Of a stretch of DNA of 64,000 nt, positions 1 to 11,801 are shown piece by piece; within the stretch, counting starts at the first letter, position 1, and the number at the start of each line of letters is the position of its first letter. The DNA comes from Parasponia andersonii. Its lineage: Eukaryota > Streptophyta > Magnoliopsida > Rosales > Cannabaceae. Both the position numbers and the translations under genes were made by a program. The stretch lies in contig JXTB01000178.1 of assembly GCA_002914805.1 (NCBI GenBank), forward strand, positions 59,809-123,808, written 5' to 3'. The notes beneath the pieces are model-generated. The model ran no database searches and was not told the DNA's origin. It worked only from the letters and a program-made list of their open reading frames with translations.

Positions 1-2283
1 TACGGCATTGAAAGCAGATGGGCAATCTACCACCAAAAATTGAGTCATTATCGATGAAACCCTCGGAAAGGTCCCAACGCTGACCATCAATTCGATCATG
101 CCCATAGGTAACAGGCTGTCACCGGTAAAGCCGTAGAGCGGAGTTGCAGCGGGCTTCAGGTCGCTCTCGTTCAATCCCATCTTCCTGAATGCGTCGAGGT
201 ACAGGATGTCTACAGCACTTCCGTTGTCAACCAGCACTCGCCACAACTGTGTGCTTCCACAGTTGACTTTGACGACCAACGCATCGTTATGTGGATAATG
301 GACTTCCCTTGCATCCTGTTCTGTGAAGGTGATGTCCATTTCCGGTACTCGCTGAAGTTTACGTGGTCGCTGATCGAGGTGCATTACGTTGGTTAACGGC
401 TGCTGTCGAGCTTCCCGTGCGTATCGATCCTGTGCTCGCTTAGAATCTCCTCCAACATGCGGCCTTCCAAAAATAGTGCGTACCTCACGTTGAATCTCTG
501 GAGGTCGCTGTTGGTCTTCTGCTTGCTTCTCCTCGCTCCGCCTGGTATACTGTCGTAGTCTGCCCTCTCTGATCAGTCTTTCGATCTCGTCTTTCAGGGC
601 AAAGCAGTCATTAGTATCATGCCCAATATCATTGTGATATCGGCAGAACTTGTTGGGGTCGCGCTTTGTCCTGTCTCGCCGCATCGGTTCTGGTTGTCGG
701 AAATGCTCCTTCTGGTTCGTGACCGCATAGATATGATCTATGGGTGCATTTAACTCGGCGTAATTGCTAAACCTCAAGGGAGCTTTTGGAGTCTCCTGTC
801 TTTTAGGTCTAGGCTGATTTTCGCTAGGCTGGTCATTATTCCGCTTTTTCTTGTTACCGCCGTTGTTGGTGACGACCGCAACTTTTGCCGCATCCGTTCT
901 TCCTCCTTTCTTCGTCCTTTGAAGATTCTCTCGTGACGACTCTATCCTTAGATGTCGACCGACTCTTCGGTAGAAGTCCTCGAGAGTTCTACACTCTCTC
1001 TCAAGTAATTCTTCCCAGAGTTTCGTTTCAGGTCGCACCCCAGCCATCATAAGAGTAAGAACTCCTCCTTCAGGTGGGTTGTTGACCTTTGCTAACTCCG
1101 AAGTGAATCGGTTGAGATAAGACCGTAGAGTCTCCTCTGGACCTTGCCTGATTGCGGACAAACTGACAAGTGGAACAGTGAAGTTCTTCGCGGCCTGAAA
1201 TTGTCTTAGAAACGCCGTTTGTAGTTGCTGCCAGGATGAGATCGAACCAGATTCGAGTCCTCGAAACCACTTCTTCGCTGCTCCTGTGAGTGTCACAGCA
1301 AAACACCTGCAGCGTGCATGGTCACTAACCCGGTGGAGTTCCATCAAGTCGCTGAAGTGATCCATATGGTCCTGTGGGTCAGTCTTTCCATCAAAAGTAT
1401 TGATGGTGGGAAGTCTGAATCCAGTGGGAAGGGCTGCTGCTCGAACCTCCTCGCTGAATGGTGACTGACGATACCCATCTGCGAGCTCATCGTCCCAGCC
1501 AGCAAGTGCATCTAATGCGATCCTTAGATTATGAATATCGACCTTCAAAGGGAAAGCATCATCCCTCGCTGGTGGTAAAGGCGACTTGTGCTCGTAGTTT
1601 TGTTTAACAGTAGTTTGGTCCGGTGGAGTTTTCTGCGACCTATGAGAGGAGTCCAATGACATAGTACGACGAGACCGGCTTTGGTCGTTGTGATGCGATA
1701 CGGATCGATCACGACCACGTCGTCGCTCTAAATACTGTCTTGGGTCTTTAAGGTTTCGTCTTGACTCCCTGCTGATTCTTTCGAGGTCGCTTCTCGATGG
1801 TCGTCCTTGCTCGTCGCTCAAGCGATCCTGGCTGTTGATAGATTTCTGAGAGGGTTGTGTGCGAGCAGGACTGGTCTTTGAGCTCTCTGTTCGGGACCAT
1901 GGCAAGTCTGCGACCTTGCCTTTTCCCTTATAGGTGCGATTTTCATGGCGCCCTTGCTGTGTCCTTGGTTGACCGTGCCTTCCTTTCTCGAGGATCTGGA
2001 TTCCTTTTTCTGGTACTTGGGCAGGACGCTCTTTGAGGAGTTCGTGTTGTGGTGGGGTCACCATCTGCCCTTCAGCAAGTCGTCGCAGAGTGTCGTTGAT
2101 CTAGTTCGTGACTTGCTGAAGGTTCACGAGCGTCTCCTCCATGCGATCCTGTCTTAGGGATAGGTCCTTTGTCGTCATCGCAGTAGGTTGATCCAGAGCA
2201 GGAGTGGCCTGTGTAGCCGCAGTACTTTGAGGTTGATTCTGGCTAGTTCCGGTGGCCCTGGTGGTGTTTCTTGTGTTCGCCAT
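1..2283 (-). pseudogene. Gypsy gag-protease reading frame, one nonsense codon, runs off the window
   Basis: The ATG is at 2283-2281, 58 bases inside the PBS-proximal LTR edge. I read the frame codon by codon. The only stop is a TAG at 2103-2101, where copy 2 has CAG, and the frame is then open to base 1. Visible parts are a gag core with FDGKTDPQDH and AAKKWFRG motifs (about 1410-1250), a zinc knuckle C-X2-H-X4-H-X4-C at 645-604, and a retroviral-type aspartic protease with active site DNGS at 228-217. Known role: gag forms the particle and the protease matures the polyprotein. With one substitution in about 760 codons this copy is far less decayed than the other retroelements here. It could be read through or be a recent loss. 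Confidence 0.85.
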
Positions 2284-2322
2284 TATCAAAGAGGTGAATT
2301 TTGACAAACTTTGCCGGAATAG

Positions 2323-2341
2323 CCCTCCTTCTAGCGCCAAT
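2323..2341 (-). promoter_or_regulatory. Primer-binding site of Gypsy copy 1
   Basis: Directly inside the LTR edge the minus strand reads TTGGCGCTAGAAGGAGGG. The same 18 bases follow the LTR of copy 2 at 61256. The TTGGCGC start is usual for Tat-type elements, which have TGGCGCC-like sites. The tRNA used cannot be named with certainty. Confidence 0.75.
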
Positions 2342-2775
2342 TGTTGATGGAGGTTTTATCAACAATAAATTTATGNNNNNNNNNNNNNNNNNNNNNNNNN
2401 NNNNNNNNNNNNNNNNNNNNNNNNNNNNNNNNNNNNNNNNNNNNNNNNNNNNNNNNNNNNNNNNNNNNNNNNNNNNNNNNNNNNNNNNNNNNNNNNNNNN
2501 NNNNNNNNNNNNNNNNNNNNNNNNNNNNNNNNNNNNNNNNNNNNNNNNNNNNNNNNNNNNNNNNNNNNNNNNNNNNNNNNNNNNNNNNNNNNNNNNNNNN
2601 NNNNNNNNNNNNNNNNNNNNNNNNNNNNNNNNNNNNNNNNNNNNNNNNNNNNNNNNNNNNNNNNNNNNNNNNNNNNNNNNAAGCGGTCGCATGTACAGAG
2701 GAGGTCGCATATAATCTTCTCGGAGGAGGTCGCTCATACACCTTATGCGACCTTGAGATTTTATACCGTGTAACA
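2342..2775 (-). repeat. LTR of Gypsy copy 1, interrupted by an N run
   Basis: The plus strand begins TGTTGATGG at the PBS side and ends GTGTAACA at 2775. This matches the reverse complement of the copy 2 LTR ends (TGTTGTGCGG...ATCAACA). GCGACCTC-type repeats typical of the copy 2 U3 are visible at 2685-2735. The intact copy 2 LTR is 672 bases and this one is only 434 including 305 N, so the gap is probably under-sized by about 240 bases. Confidence 0.8.
2376..2680. other. Assembly gap (305 N) inside an LTR
   Basis: Run of N inside the LTR of Gypsy copy 1. Reading frames that appear to cross it are artefacts. Comparison with the copy 2 LTR suggests about 540 bases are really missing. Confidence 0.98.
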
Positions 2776-4936
2776 CTAACCAAAGAAGAGAAATTGCTGA
2801 AAGGAGTTGGAACAGATGTTCAGAGTCTAAGAGATGAACTCGAGCACCTTAAAGTTCTCCTCAGAGACGCAGAAGCGAGGTCTGAGTATGGAGGATCCAT
2901 AAAGCTTTGGTTGATACAAATAAAGGAGGTGGCCGAGCTCATAGAATACGTCCTCAATGAGCAAGTTCTCAAAGTCTCACAACGAATTCGTCAGCGTGGA
3001 TTCATTAGTTTCCTTGGTAAAGCCGGTCGATTGATCGTTATGTTGAATAGTCGTCGAAACATTGCTTCTAACATGCAAAATATTAAGGCATTGCTAAATG
3101 ATATCAAGGAAAGAGATCACAGGGAAAAAGGGTACTATGGAAGAAGCATAACTATTGAATGGCATCAGTCTCACTTCGTTTCCCCTTTGCTCGAGGAATG
3201 TAGTGCAGGCTTCAATTCTGCAGGAATCATCGCTCTAAAGTTCAACGACCTACATTTCCAAATAAAATTATGTATCTTGTATTTTAGTATCTTTCCAAGA
3301 GACATTTTAATTCCTATCGATAAATTATACAGGTTGTTGATTGCTGAGGGTTTTGTACAAGGACAGACAGGGCAGACATTAGAAGAAATAGCTGAAACAT
3401 ACTTAAATGAGCTTATCCATAGAAACATAGTCCAAGCATTCCAAGGGTTTTATGAACTAGAGAAATTTTACCGAGTGCATGAGTTGATGTATGAGATCGC
3501 CCGACAAAAGGCTGATGAATTTAGAATCTGTCAAGTTTGGGATGATAACTTGAGTTGTGGAAGGAAAGGTCGTCGCATATCAATATATAATAATGTAGAA
3601 TGTGTTGGAAACCATAGAAGACTCCCAGGTTCGTTCTGTTTTTGTTTTCAACATTGGTGCTCTGAACAACTCTTTTGTGGTTAGTTTGATTGAAAGATGT
3701 AAGCTTTTGACATTGTTGGAATTTGAAAATTTTACTCTTAAACTTCTCCCAGATGAATTGGGAAATTTGTTCCACCTGAAGCACTTGAGTTTGAAGAATA
3801 CAAAACTTAGGAGGCTTCCAAAGTCTTTGGCTAAGCTACTCAATCTACAGAGTTTGGATCTTAGAAACACCATGCTGACTGAGTTACCAACCGAAATCAA
3901 CATGCTTCAAAATCTTCGACACCTTTTAGCTAGTGGTTATGACAAATATATTAGTTGGGCTTCAACCAGAGAAGTGAGAATAAAGGAAGGGATCGGGTGT
4001 TTGGAGAACTTACAGACACTAGTGACTGTTGAAGCACATCTTATTGGCATTGGTCTTATAAGAGACCTTGAGATTTTGGGGAAATTGAGAAAATTAGGCA
4101 TCTCCAGATTGACAGCAGAAGTTACAAGTTCTCTATGCGCCTGTATCAAGAACATGAGCTACCTTGAATATCTAAACCTACAAAGTCAGCAAATAATTAT
4201 GAAATTTTTGATCTACAAACCATTTCATGCCCACAATTTTCTCTGAAACGTCTACTTTTGAAGGGCCAATTACAGCAGTTGCAAGATTGGTTTTTGAGTC
4301 TTCAAAATTTGAGAATGTTGTTCTTAAGTTTCTCAAGGTTGAGTATTGACCCATTATACTGCCTCTGTCCTTTGCCTAATTTAGCTTCTCTTTGGCTCTA
4401 TCGAGCATATGAAGGAGAGCAACTTCATTTTGAGGAAGGTGGTTTTCCACAACTCAAGCTTCTTGTTCTAAGAGAGTTGCATGGACTAAAGGTGGTGGAA
4501 ATAGAAGAAGGTGCCTTGCCTTATCTTGAAGAGTTGAGGATTGGATCCAGCCCACTTTTGAAAGAAGTGCCCTCGGGTGTCCAACACCTAAGTCATCTCA
4601 AAGTTCTTGCAAATTATGACATGCCTAGTGAATGTGTTCAAAATGCAACCAGATGGAGGCTCTGACTATTGGAAAGTGGAGCACTTACAGTCTGTCCTTT
4701 TCTGGTACAGAGTCGATGGAAGACTTTATATGTTATACAAGCTTGGTGAGCCAGAGTTGTTGGACCACTTAAAGGGTTAAGCTACCAACGTAAATGACAT
4801 GGAACAGCGCGACTTTCAACTGAGTTTCTATTACAGTGATGATGAAGAAGACTCGGACTCATCATGGAACGAAATCAATCGGTTGAGTTTCTCCTGTGAT
4901 CGTTTAAGTTTCTTCAGTGATGATATTGAGGACTGA
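2776..4936 (+). pseudogene. CC-NLR resistance-gene pseudogene, NB-ARC core deleted, 5' end cut by a Gypsy LTR
   Basis: Three pieces of a plant CC-NLR immune receptor are visible. First, an Rx-type coiled coil (about 2780-3200), with AELIEYVLNEQ where the paralogue at 53204 has the EDVID motif. Second, the winged-helix end of NB-ARC (CILYFSIFPRD, LLIAEGFVQ, near 3270-3355). Third, leucine-rich repeats (about 3610-4660; LPDELGNLFHLKHLSL, LPKSLAKLLNLQSLDL). The P-loop, kinase-2 and GLPL motifs are absent: the CC runs straight into the winged helix near 3215-3235. Frame changes occur near 3600, 4200 and 4640, and an in-frame TAA lies near 4780. The tail after that TAA ends in LSFFSDDIED before TGA 4934-4936, nearly the same tail as the paralogue. 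The first ~20 codons are replaced by the LTR ending at 2775. Not functional as an NLR. Confidence 0.9.
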
Positions 4937-6706
4937 TTAGAGCTTTTCAGGTTCGTTCCATGTCTCTTCTTAAGAGCAACATTTATTGTTTTTATTTTTG
5001 TTGTTTTATATTTTCAACTTGAAGAGCCTTGCTTTCGTGCTTGATTTTTATTAACGTCTAATGTTCTATCCTTGTATTTTGTAATTCGGAATTACGGAAA
5101 GTGGTTGAAAGTATTACTACATCCTTCAAAATTCTCTGTTCAGTAAAAGGTGATATGCCAAGTTATACTAAGCAATAAAAAAGTACTTGATAACGTTGCC
5201 AATATTTTTATTTTAATTCTTCATTAAATCTTTTGTCATGCCTTGATGGTTTTCTGGAAAGCTGAATGATGATGTAATAAGATTGAGCGTGCCTTTCCAA
5301 TTTTGACAGGTTATGCCTATTTGGGGTCTTCATTACTTTTGACCAGTGACCACTCTGTAAGACTGCTCTGGTCTAATTCGCATGTTAAACATCTAATGCA
5401 ACTCTTTCTCATTATGCCGTAACATTTTACTAATGAGGCGCCTTTTTCTTGTATTTTTCTTAAATGTGTAACTTAGGCTTCAATTGGTAATAAAATCCCT
5501 CAATGATTCAAACGTAATGGGTCAAGAAGCTGGAGTCCTTTTCTCAAATCAATCATCCCAATCAAGTTGGGTACTTAAGTTGCAATATGAACACGGTAAA
5601 AGGTTGTTACCGCTCATAGAAATGATTTGTTCTCCTTCAGAAGTCTTCATGCCCCGTCTAAAACACCGGTATTTATACTAGTGGAAATAAAAATGTTTGT
5701 GTGATTATGGATTATGTGGAGCATATGCTCTCAACCAATCAAATCCTGCCTTCCATTTGTGGTTTCTGTTTGTAACTTTACTGTAACTGAATACTAGTCT
5801 CCGAGTCTCGATATGTTCAACTCTTCGTTCTTTTGTGTTTCTGGCTGAAAATTTGCTTGCTGCATTTGGCTTGCAATGTTTTAGTTCTTTCTCTATTAGG
5901 GACTACAAGCATGCTTCTTTAATCACCCAGTTTTATTCCACAGAAGTTGGGGGATTATAATAGTTGGATTGCCAGCTAGACGAGGGGATATTTTTTTTAA
6001 TACCTGGATGCTAAAAGAAGTCATTTCTCGGCCTCTTTTTGAGGAAGAGTATGAAAACATGGTTTGCATTCGATGTATCTCGTAGCCATCTCTATTACTT
6101 GTACCGGTCTGGAGTACTTCCATGAAATGAAAATTTATATGGGATTTCTTAGCACGTCAGCACATTAATTTTTAGGAAATACACGAATTTTTTTATTTTC
6201 TTATTGCAAAATAGACCCTTTTGATAATGTATTTTGCGAATTAGACCACTTTTATAACTTGACCATACTTGACCCGTTGCCTAGACCATTAAAATGTCTA
6301 TTTTGTAAATAACAAAATAGTACAAAAATAGAAACAAACTTGGGAAAATTTTACTCTTAGAGATACAAACTGACATTCAACAATGGCAAGGGATAACACT
6401 GGACTATTTATATCTAGGACGACAGAGTGAAAGAGTATGAAGACTCTATAGATGCTAGCCTGGTATGATAGAAATGATGGTACATGGAGGACCAAAATGA
6501 TAATAATCGTTCGAGATAGGTTGCCTCTCCACTGTTCCAGGAACGTATATTACAATCATTCAGGCCTCTCATACAGGTCATTAGACTAGAAACTTTGGGA
6601 CACGTTTATTGATATTGGGGCAGGTTACTTTCAGTAAATCCAATCTGAACAAGCAATTTCTCTTAACATCCTTAACTCCAAATAGTCTTATACACTCGGC
6701 ATTTGA
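4937..6706. other. 3' flank of the NLR pseudogene, non-coding, duplicated at 53792-55835
   Basis: No credible gene. Several stretches match the block B flank in the same order, for example 5430-5545 with 54625-54735 (shared AATGGGTCA and AAGCTGGAGTCCTTT), 5880-6120 with 55080-55375, and 6370-6480 with 55530-55620. At 6520-6640 the sequence resembles the DUF247 C-terminal coding region on the minus strand (GTTCCAGG...), so it may hold a worn DUF247 3' piece downstream of the intact copy. Confidence 0.7.
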
Positions 6707-8023
6707 TCAGTCGGGAGTAGTCTTCTTCAACTGAACTCCGCAAGAACAAATTGTTTGCAAGAAAGTGAGTATAAAGACTGCAGTTGCCACAACAACGGCG
6801 AAAATGGTCAAAGGAGAGCTGAAATAGCCATGTTTTATGGCTGCCATCCATCTGTTCCAGGGATTATTGTAGTGATCATTTAGGTTATTACAAAGTTCAT
6901 TAAAGTAGAAATGCTTACGGCGCAAAATACTTCCTCGGACAAGGTTGTTGACAGATGTTACCACCTCTAGGTTATCAGGCAGCTTACTCTCAATTACTTT
7001 TCTCCGAACAAGCAACTGAACAGCTCTGGTGGAGTCAACAAGGCGGTCAATGATGAAAACATAGTCATTGATGTAACAATCAAGCGAGTGACATTGCTCA
7101 AAGGCGACTAGATTCAGAAAAAAGCTCTCTGTTGACTTCCGTATTCGCAAATGAGGAATCACCAGAGTTCCTTTGCGGAACTGTATGTCAAACAAGCTTC
7201 TAGTTGATCCCACCTCAAATTTGACCCCTGCCTGGTACAGCTCTGTCACGCTGGGTATAGTTAGAGTCAGAATTTCACCCTTAGGTGGTAGCTCTCTTGG
7301 AAGATGACATTTTCTAATGAAATCAACGAAGTGCTTGATCTTGTAGGATTGTACCTTTTTCAAAATTTCTGCTATTTCTCCCAAGTAAGCTTTGAATCGA
7401 AAAAATTCATAGGTCAGCTTAATGAGGGAAACTCTGTCAAAATTGTTCTCTGGAGGACCCTTTAGCTTGGCTAGGCAAAAAATATCTTCAAAAATGAAGA
7501 AAGGAAGCTGATTTTCAAGCAACATCATGTCATTCCTTACATCCACTACCTTCCACGGTCTATTAAATATGCGGTCATTTTCCTCTACCCCTTTTTTAAG
7601 GTGGTTCCTCCATAAAAGCTCAATAACAAAGGCAGCATCCACTAGGATCATCTCCACAAATTGATTGCTTCCTATACTTTCAAATGTCTCAGCGTAGTGA
7701 TTTCGCACTTTCACCTCTCTATCCTTGATGAATTGAACGTAATCCTCCAGGCTTATTCTAGTTCTATTGAGAAAACTCGTTAGATAAAGCATTTTATGTT
7801 CTTCCATGGCCTGCAAACCTTCTCCATCATAATGAAGTGGTCCAATGGAGACAACCTTTGGGGTGTAGGCCTTCGCATTTTCATAACGCAGCCGTTCGGG
7901 GACCCTATAGATGCAACATTCAGATGGAAGTGGTGAAAAATTCTGTAGTTTCTTTCTCAACGATGTCACCAAGTCATAGGATGGCTGCTCTTGATCTAGA
8001 GAAACACTATTGCTTCCTTCCAT
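6707..8023 (-). CDS. DUF247 (UPF0481) plant protein with C-terminal membrane anchor
   Basis: A single-exon frame of 438 residues, within the usual 400-550 of the plant DUF247 family (PF03140). Family hallmarks are CCIYRVPERLR near the N-terminus, PKVVSIGPLHYDGEGLQ with MEEHKMLYL, the central MLLENQLPFFIFEDIF, and a single hydrophobic segment near the C-terminus (about residues 402-427) followed by a short polar tail. I chose the ATG at 8023-8021 (MEGSNS). The frame is open six more codons upstream, but only from a TTG. DUF247 proteins are predicted membrane-anchored; most have no known function, while some in grasses act in self-incompatibility. The gene is oriented away from the NLR block on its left strand partner (minus versus plus) and a fragment of a paralogue lies in block B. 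No internal stops or frameshifts, so it is probably functional. Confidence 0.93.
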   Translation of the reverse strand: MEGSNSVSLDQEQPSYDLVTSLRKKLQNFSPLPSECCIYRVPERLRYENAKAYTPKVVSIGPLHYDGEGLQAMEEHKMLYLTSFLNRTRISLEDYVQFIKDREVKVRNHYAETFESIGSNQFVEMILVDAAFVIELLWRNHLKKGVEENDRIFNRPWKVVDVRNDMMLLENQLPFFIFEDIFCLAKLKGPPENNFDRVSLIKLTYEFFRFKAYLGEIAEILKKVQSYKIKHFVDFIRKCHLPRELPPKGEILTLTIPSVTELYQAGVKFEVGSTRSLFDIQFRKGTLVIPHLRIRKSTESFFLNLVAFEQCHSLDCYINDYVFIIDRLVDSTRAVQLLVRRKVIESKLPDNLEVVTSVNNLVRGSILRRKHFYFNELCNNLNDHYNNPWNRWMAAIKHGYFSSPLTIFAVVVATAVFILTFLQTICSCGVQLKKTTPD

Positions 8024-11000
8024 TTGATAATAGTTGAACAAGCGGTTTCTTTACTCTGAGTTGAAATAAGGTAGATGTATCACAATCTGCACAATCAAGG
8101 AGTCTGATTACCAAGGAATTGGACATAATAGGCATATCAATATGAGTTTACTGTTATAATTAATGCATTTTAGTCTTCAGTTTTACTCTTTGACATTATA
8201 TAACTCTGTTTGATTAGAAAGGACATGAAAACAGGGGAAACAAAGTTCCAAATTTTATTAAATGAAGGACATAAATCCACCATTGTGGTGTGTGCAGTGA
8301 TCATCTGATTTTTCAGTGTAGAAACCAGGGTTAAAATTGGGTCTGTTCAATTTTGGGTGTAATTGTTGCAACAAAACTACCTTCTTGCTTACCAAATTAC
8401 AAAGAAAACATAACATCCATTTAAGTGTCAAGTTCAAGCGATACCTTATATATCACCGAAAAAAAGGGGAAAATAGAGGGAAAACATTTTCATATTTCAC
8501 TTCTAAGAAAAAACTATGAGAGGAAAATTTAATGTCGTTTAGGAGGATTTAAAATCATTCAAAATTAGGTCTACATACATGTACACATTTGTTGATATGT
8601 CTGCAGTCGATTCATTTCAACTCCTACTAGGATGAGGGAATAAGAAACAAATAAAACCGAGTTAAAAGAATTTTAATCTCAAAAGGGTTTAGGCTTGAGA
8701 GGTTTAGTAATTGGTAGAATGATTAACTTTCATTGCGTGGCTTCAACAACTTAACCTGGATTAAGTAACAAAAAACAGAAAAAGAAAGAAAGACCCCGTT
8801 TCAAAACTATAGCTTGTTTGAAACTAAGAGGATTTGATGACATTATAATGGGAGTTCATAGTTGGTTGTTATACATTTTTGCTTTGTTTTTATATTTAGA
8901 TGTTTTAGTCGTTTATGACTGGGATATTTACCGAAACTAACAAATGGTTGTTCATACAACTAGAAATTTAATTTAGATCTAAGAGAACGGAAAATGATTC
9001 TAATATTAAAGAGACGTAACGAGCTATGGACAAAGAGAAAAAATACCGGCGAAGATAGGCTCGACGAACAGATAGAGAATGAGGACACAGAGCAGAGGAG
9101 CAGGTGGCGTTATGAAACAACAGGAGCATGTGTGCTTAAGGCACAACAACAATGGTTTTTTGTCACAAAAACAACAGAGGTAAGAAAGGAAGTAGGCCAA
9201 AATCTTAAGAGGACAACTTCATAATGTGATGGAAAGTCTTTCAGCAAATAAAATAAAGTTCCATCCAGAAAATGAAGCAAACAAAATTTTCGTCAAGCAA
9301 CAAGGAAATTTTTAGGAAAGTAAGAGAGAGCAAAGACAACGAACCTAGCAGAGAAAGAGATGGGTTCAACCAAGCAAGTGCCAGGAAAGTGCTAGGAAAG
9401 AAACGAGAATGAAAATAGTCCGGACTTAGTCAGATAAGCGGTGAAAAATACGTGTGTGATTTTTATGTATAAAATTTTTGTGTCTTTATCATTATTTTAT
9501 CTTAATACTATATGAAATACAAACCACTTGTTTGAAATAATATTATATATGTACTTACATATTTGTGCGGTATAATCTTAAAAATACATCCTCTATTTTA
9601 ACTAAATACCTCAATATTACCATTAACCCTCTGCTTTTGTAAATTCAAAAATATTCTCTCTAATCTTCAAAATAGGAAAAAATCTTATTTATCTTTTTTG
9701 AACAAATTTATAATGTAAAATGTCTAAAATATTTTTACATATATTTCTGAAATCTATTACCAAACACTCCCATATCTATCGTTTTTGGGGAAAAAAAAAA
9801 TAAATCCCTTTTTTAGGTTATATAATCACATTGATAATTCTTTTTTTTTTTGTAATAATTTTTAAGATATTTGTAGAACAAAAAATATGAGCTGTTTGAA
9901 TTTCAACATTCTAAATGCATTATTTTCCTTTAAGAAAACATTAAGTAAAAAATTTGACAAAAAACGGAAGAGGATTATTTTTTTCCTGTTTTAGAAAATA
10001 GAAGAGATATTTTTAGATTTTATAAGAACCTAAAATAGATAAGGTAGAGTTAAAAGTAAAGTCATATGTATAATACAATTTATGTATGGTTAAAAAAAAT
10101 ATTTATAGTTAAAAAAATATGTTGACATATGTATATATATTGTGTATAAAATGTGTAAAATGTGGTAAAGATTGTTATGCCTTTCAAAATCCTTCAACAA
10201 AAAGAAAAATATTTATTAACTTTCGTTTTTTTTTTTAAGTTCTGAAATTTTCTTAAAATTTCTCAAAAGTTTTAAAAAATTACACTACAAATTTATGACA
10301 TCGATATTTTTACCAAAATCTGTTTAGAAATTCTTTTACTCCTAAAAGATATATATTTTGATACTCCCAACTTTCCAAAAGTTGGCCAACGAACATACAA
10401 AATCTAAACCAATCATGAATTACCATTTAATTTATCGCCACCATAGTTTACTTCGGACCATTGAAACTCTACCTACAAAACAATTTATTTTTCAATGAAA
10501 ATGACATCAAAAAGTAGCGTTGATTTTTCAATGAAATGGCCAATCTGCCGTAGGAGGTTGGTTAAGGGCTCGGTTATACTGTCGCCCACGGGCTAGGTGC
10601 ACAATTTACTCTTGTTTCTGTTTTTTGTTTTTTTTTTTTTTTGGTTTTTACAATAAATTCCGGGAGGAAACGTGAGTTTTATAAGAAAAAAAAATTTTAA
10701 TTTAATGGTGGCGATTTTTTAGTGGGTGGACAACGAGTTGGAGAGACAAATTTGGACTAAGAATCCAGGTCGAGCATGAGGACTAATTTTTTTTCCCAAA
10801 TAACGGTAAGGACTAATTTTTGATTTTGCATCATGTCTTTTTCTACGGGAAAAAAAAGGGATCACAACAAGAGTATTTTCTCTAGGTGACAGATTTCGCA
10901 TCATATGTAGTAAGAAACACAACAAGAGTATTTTCTCTAGGTGACATATTCAATCTCAATACTAAAGTTTAGCATTGGGCTAAAAATAACTCTCTAAAAT

Positions 11001-11801
11001 AATAGAGGTATTTAGGGGGATCCAGGCTTATATAATTAACAATTGAAAAATCTCGGATCATGGAATTTATTAAAAAAATCTCTGATTATTACAAGTTTGT
11101 ATTTTTAAAAATAAAGCCCCAATTCCAAAATAACAGAATAATCGATGTTGAAGGTCTTGAGACTCAGATTATACTAGGAGACTCAACGATGATAGCGAGT
11201 CCATGATGCACTATTCTGGCAACAATGACTCCATCTTTATCGTCTCCGATGACGACGAGTCTCGATTCAGATTACCTAGATAATCGGAGGAATCCTCACA
11301 AGTGTCCATATTTGATTAAAATTAGCTAGAGAATAGAGTCTGTATCAAGTCGGCAGTGAGTCTGAATTCGATTCCAGTTACATCAACTACCAAACGAGAT
11401 CAAATTCAACCTAAATCGAGTCCTAATTCTAGTCCAAATGCCTGGAGAATCAGCCGTATCAAATTTGATTCTAGGTACTTAGACTCTAGATTGACTAGTT
11501 ATCAAGTTATGTGAGTAGTATTCATTATAGATTTAATTTGATGTAATATTAATGATTCTAATTTGAATTCAAGTAGTCTCACAAACTACTTGGTATTATG
11601 CACTTTAATTGATTTTATATGTCTTAACTAATTTATTTATTATAAAATTTTCATCATCACATTGGTTTATTATTATTTTTTTAGGTAGATTATCAATAAA
11701 TATTCCAATAACCTAATAAGATACTTGAAGTAAGAATTATGATAATTATTTGAAGCAAAAATTATGATAATATTACGATTTTAATTTCTTTGTGCAGAAA
11801 T
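8024..11801. other. AT-rich intergenic region, no gene seen
   Basis: Mostly AT-rich with homopolymer runs (poly-T at 9841 and 10620, poly-A at 9789). No conserved coding pattern is recognisable. A putative promoter for the DUF247 gene would lie just right of 8023. The stretch from about 11150 may be the 5' leader of the MULE whose coding part begins near 11802. A TTTGTGCAG at about 11792-11800 could be an intron 3' splice site. Confidence 0.6.
10863..10946. repeat. Short direct repeat, 29 bp twice, 55-bp period
   Basis: CACAACAAGAGTATTTTCTC followed by TAGGTGACA occurs at 10863-10891 and again at 10918-10946 with no mismatch. It looks like a small local tandem duplication and has no evident function. 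Confidence 0.9.

Larger units (their letters stand above)
1..2775 (-). mobile_element. Ty3/Gypsy (Tat-like) retrotransposon, copy 1, 5' part
   Basis: Reading the minus strand from 2775, the order is LTR (2775-2342), primer-binding site, leader, gag and aspartic protease, and the element runs off the left window edge. The family is recognised from the gag core, a C-X2-H-X4-H-X4-C zinc knuckle and a DNGS protease site. Copy 2 of the same family lies in plus orientation from 60583. The LTR edge at 2775 abuts sequence coding for the coiled coil of an NLR, so this insertion cut that gene. The other LTR and the matching target duplication lie outside the window. Assignment to the Tat lineage is inferred from gag and the PBS style, because RT and integrase are not in the window. 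Confidence 0.88.

Noticed and set aside
2243..3684. Single long frame joining the LTR to the NLR
   Set aside because: It crosses the N run; only the NLR codons after 2776 are supported.
8994..9224. 76-codon plus frame in the intergenic region
   Set aside because: Purine-rich chance frame without recognisable domain or duplicate elsewhere in the window.
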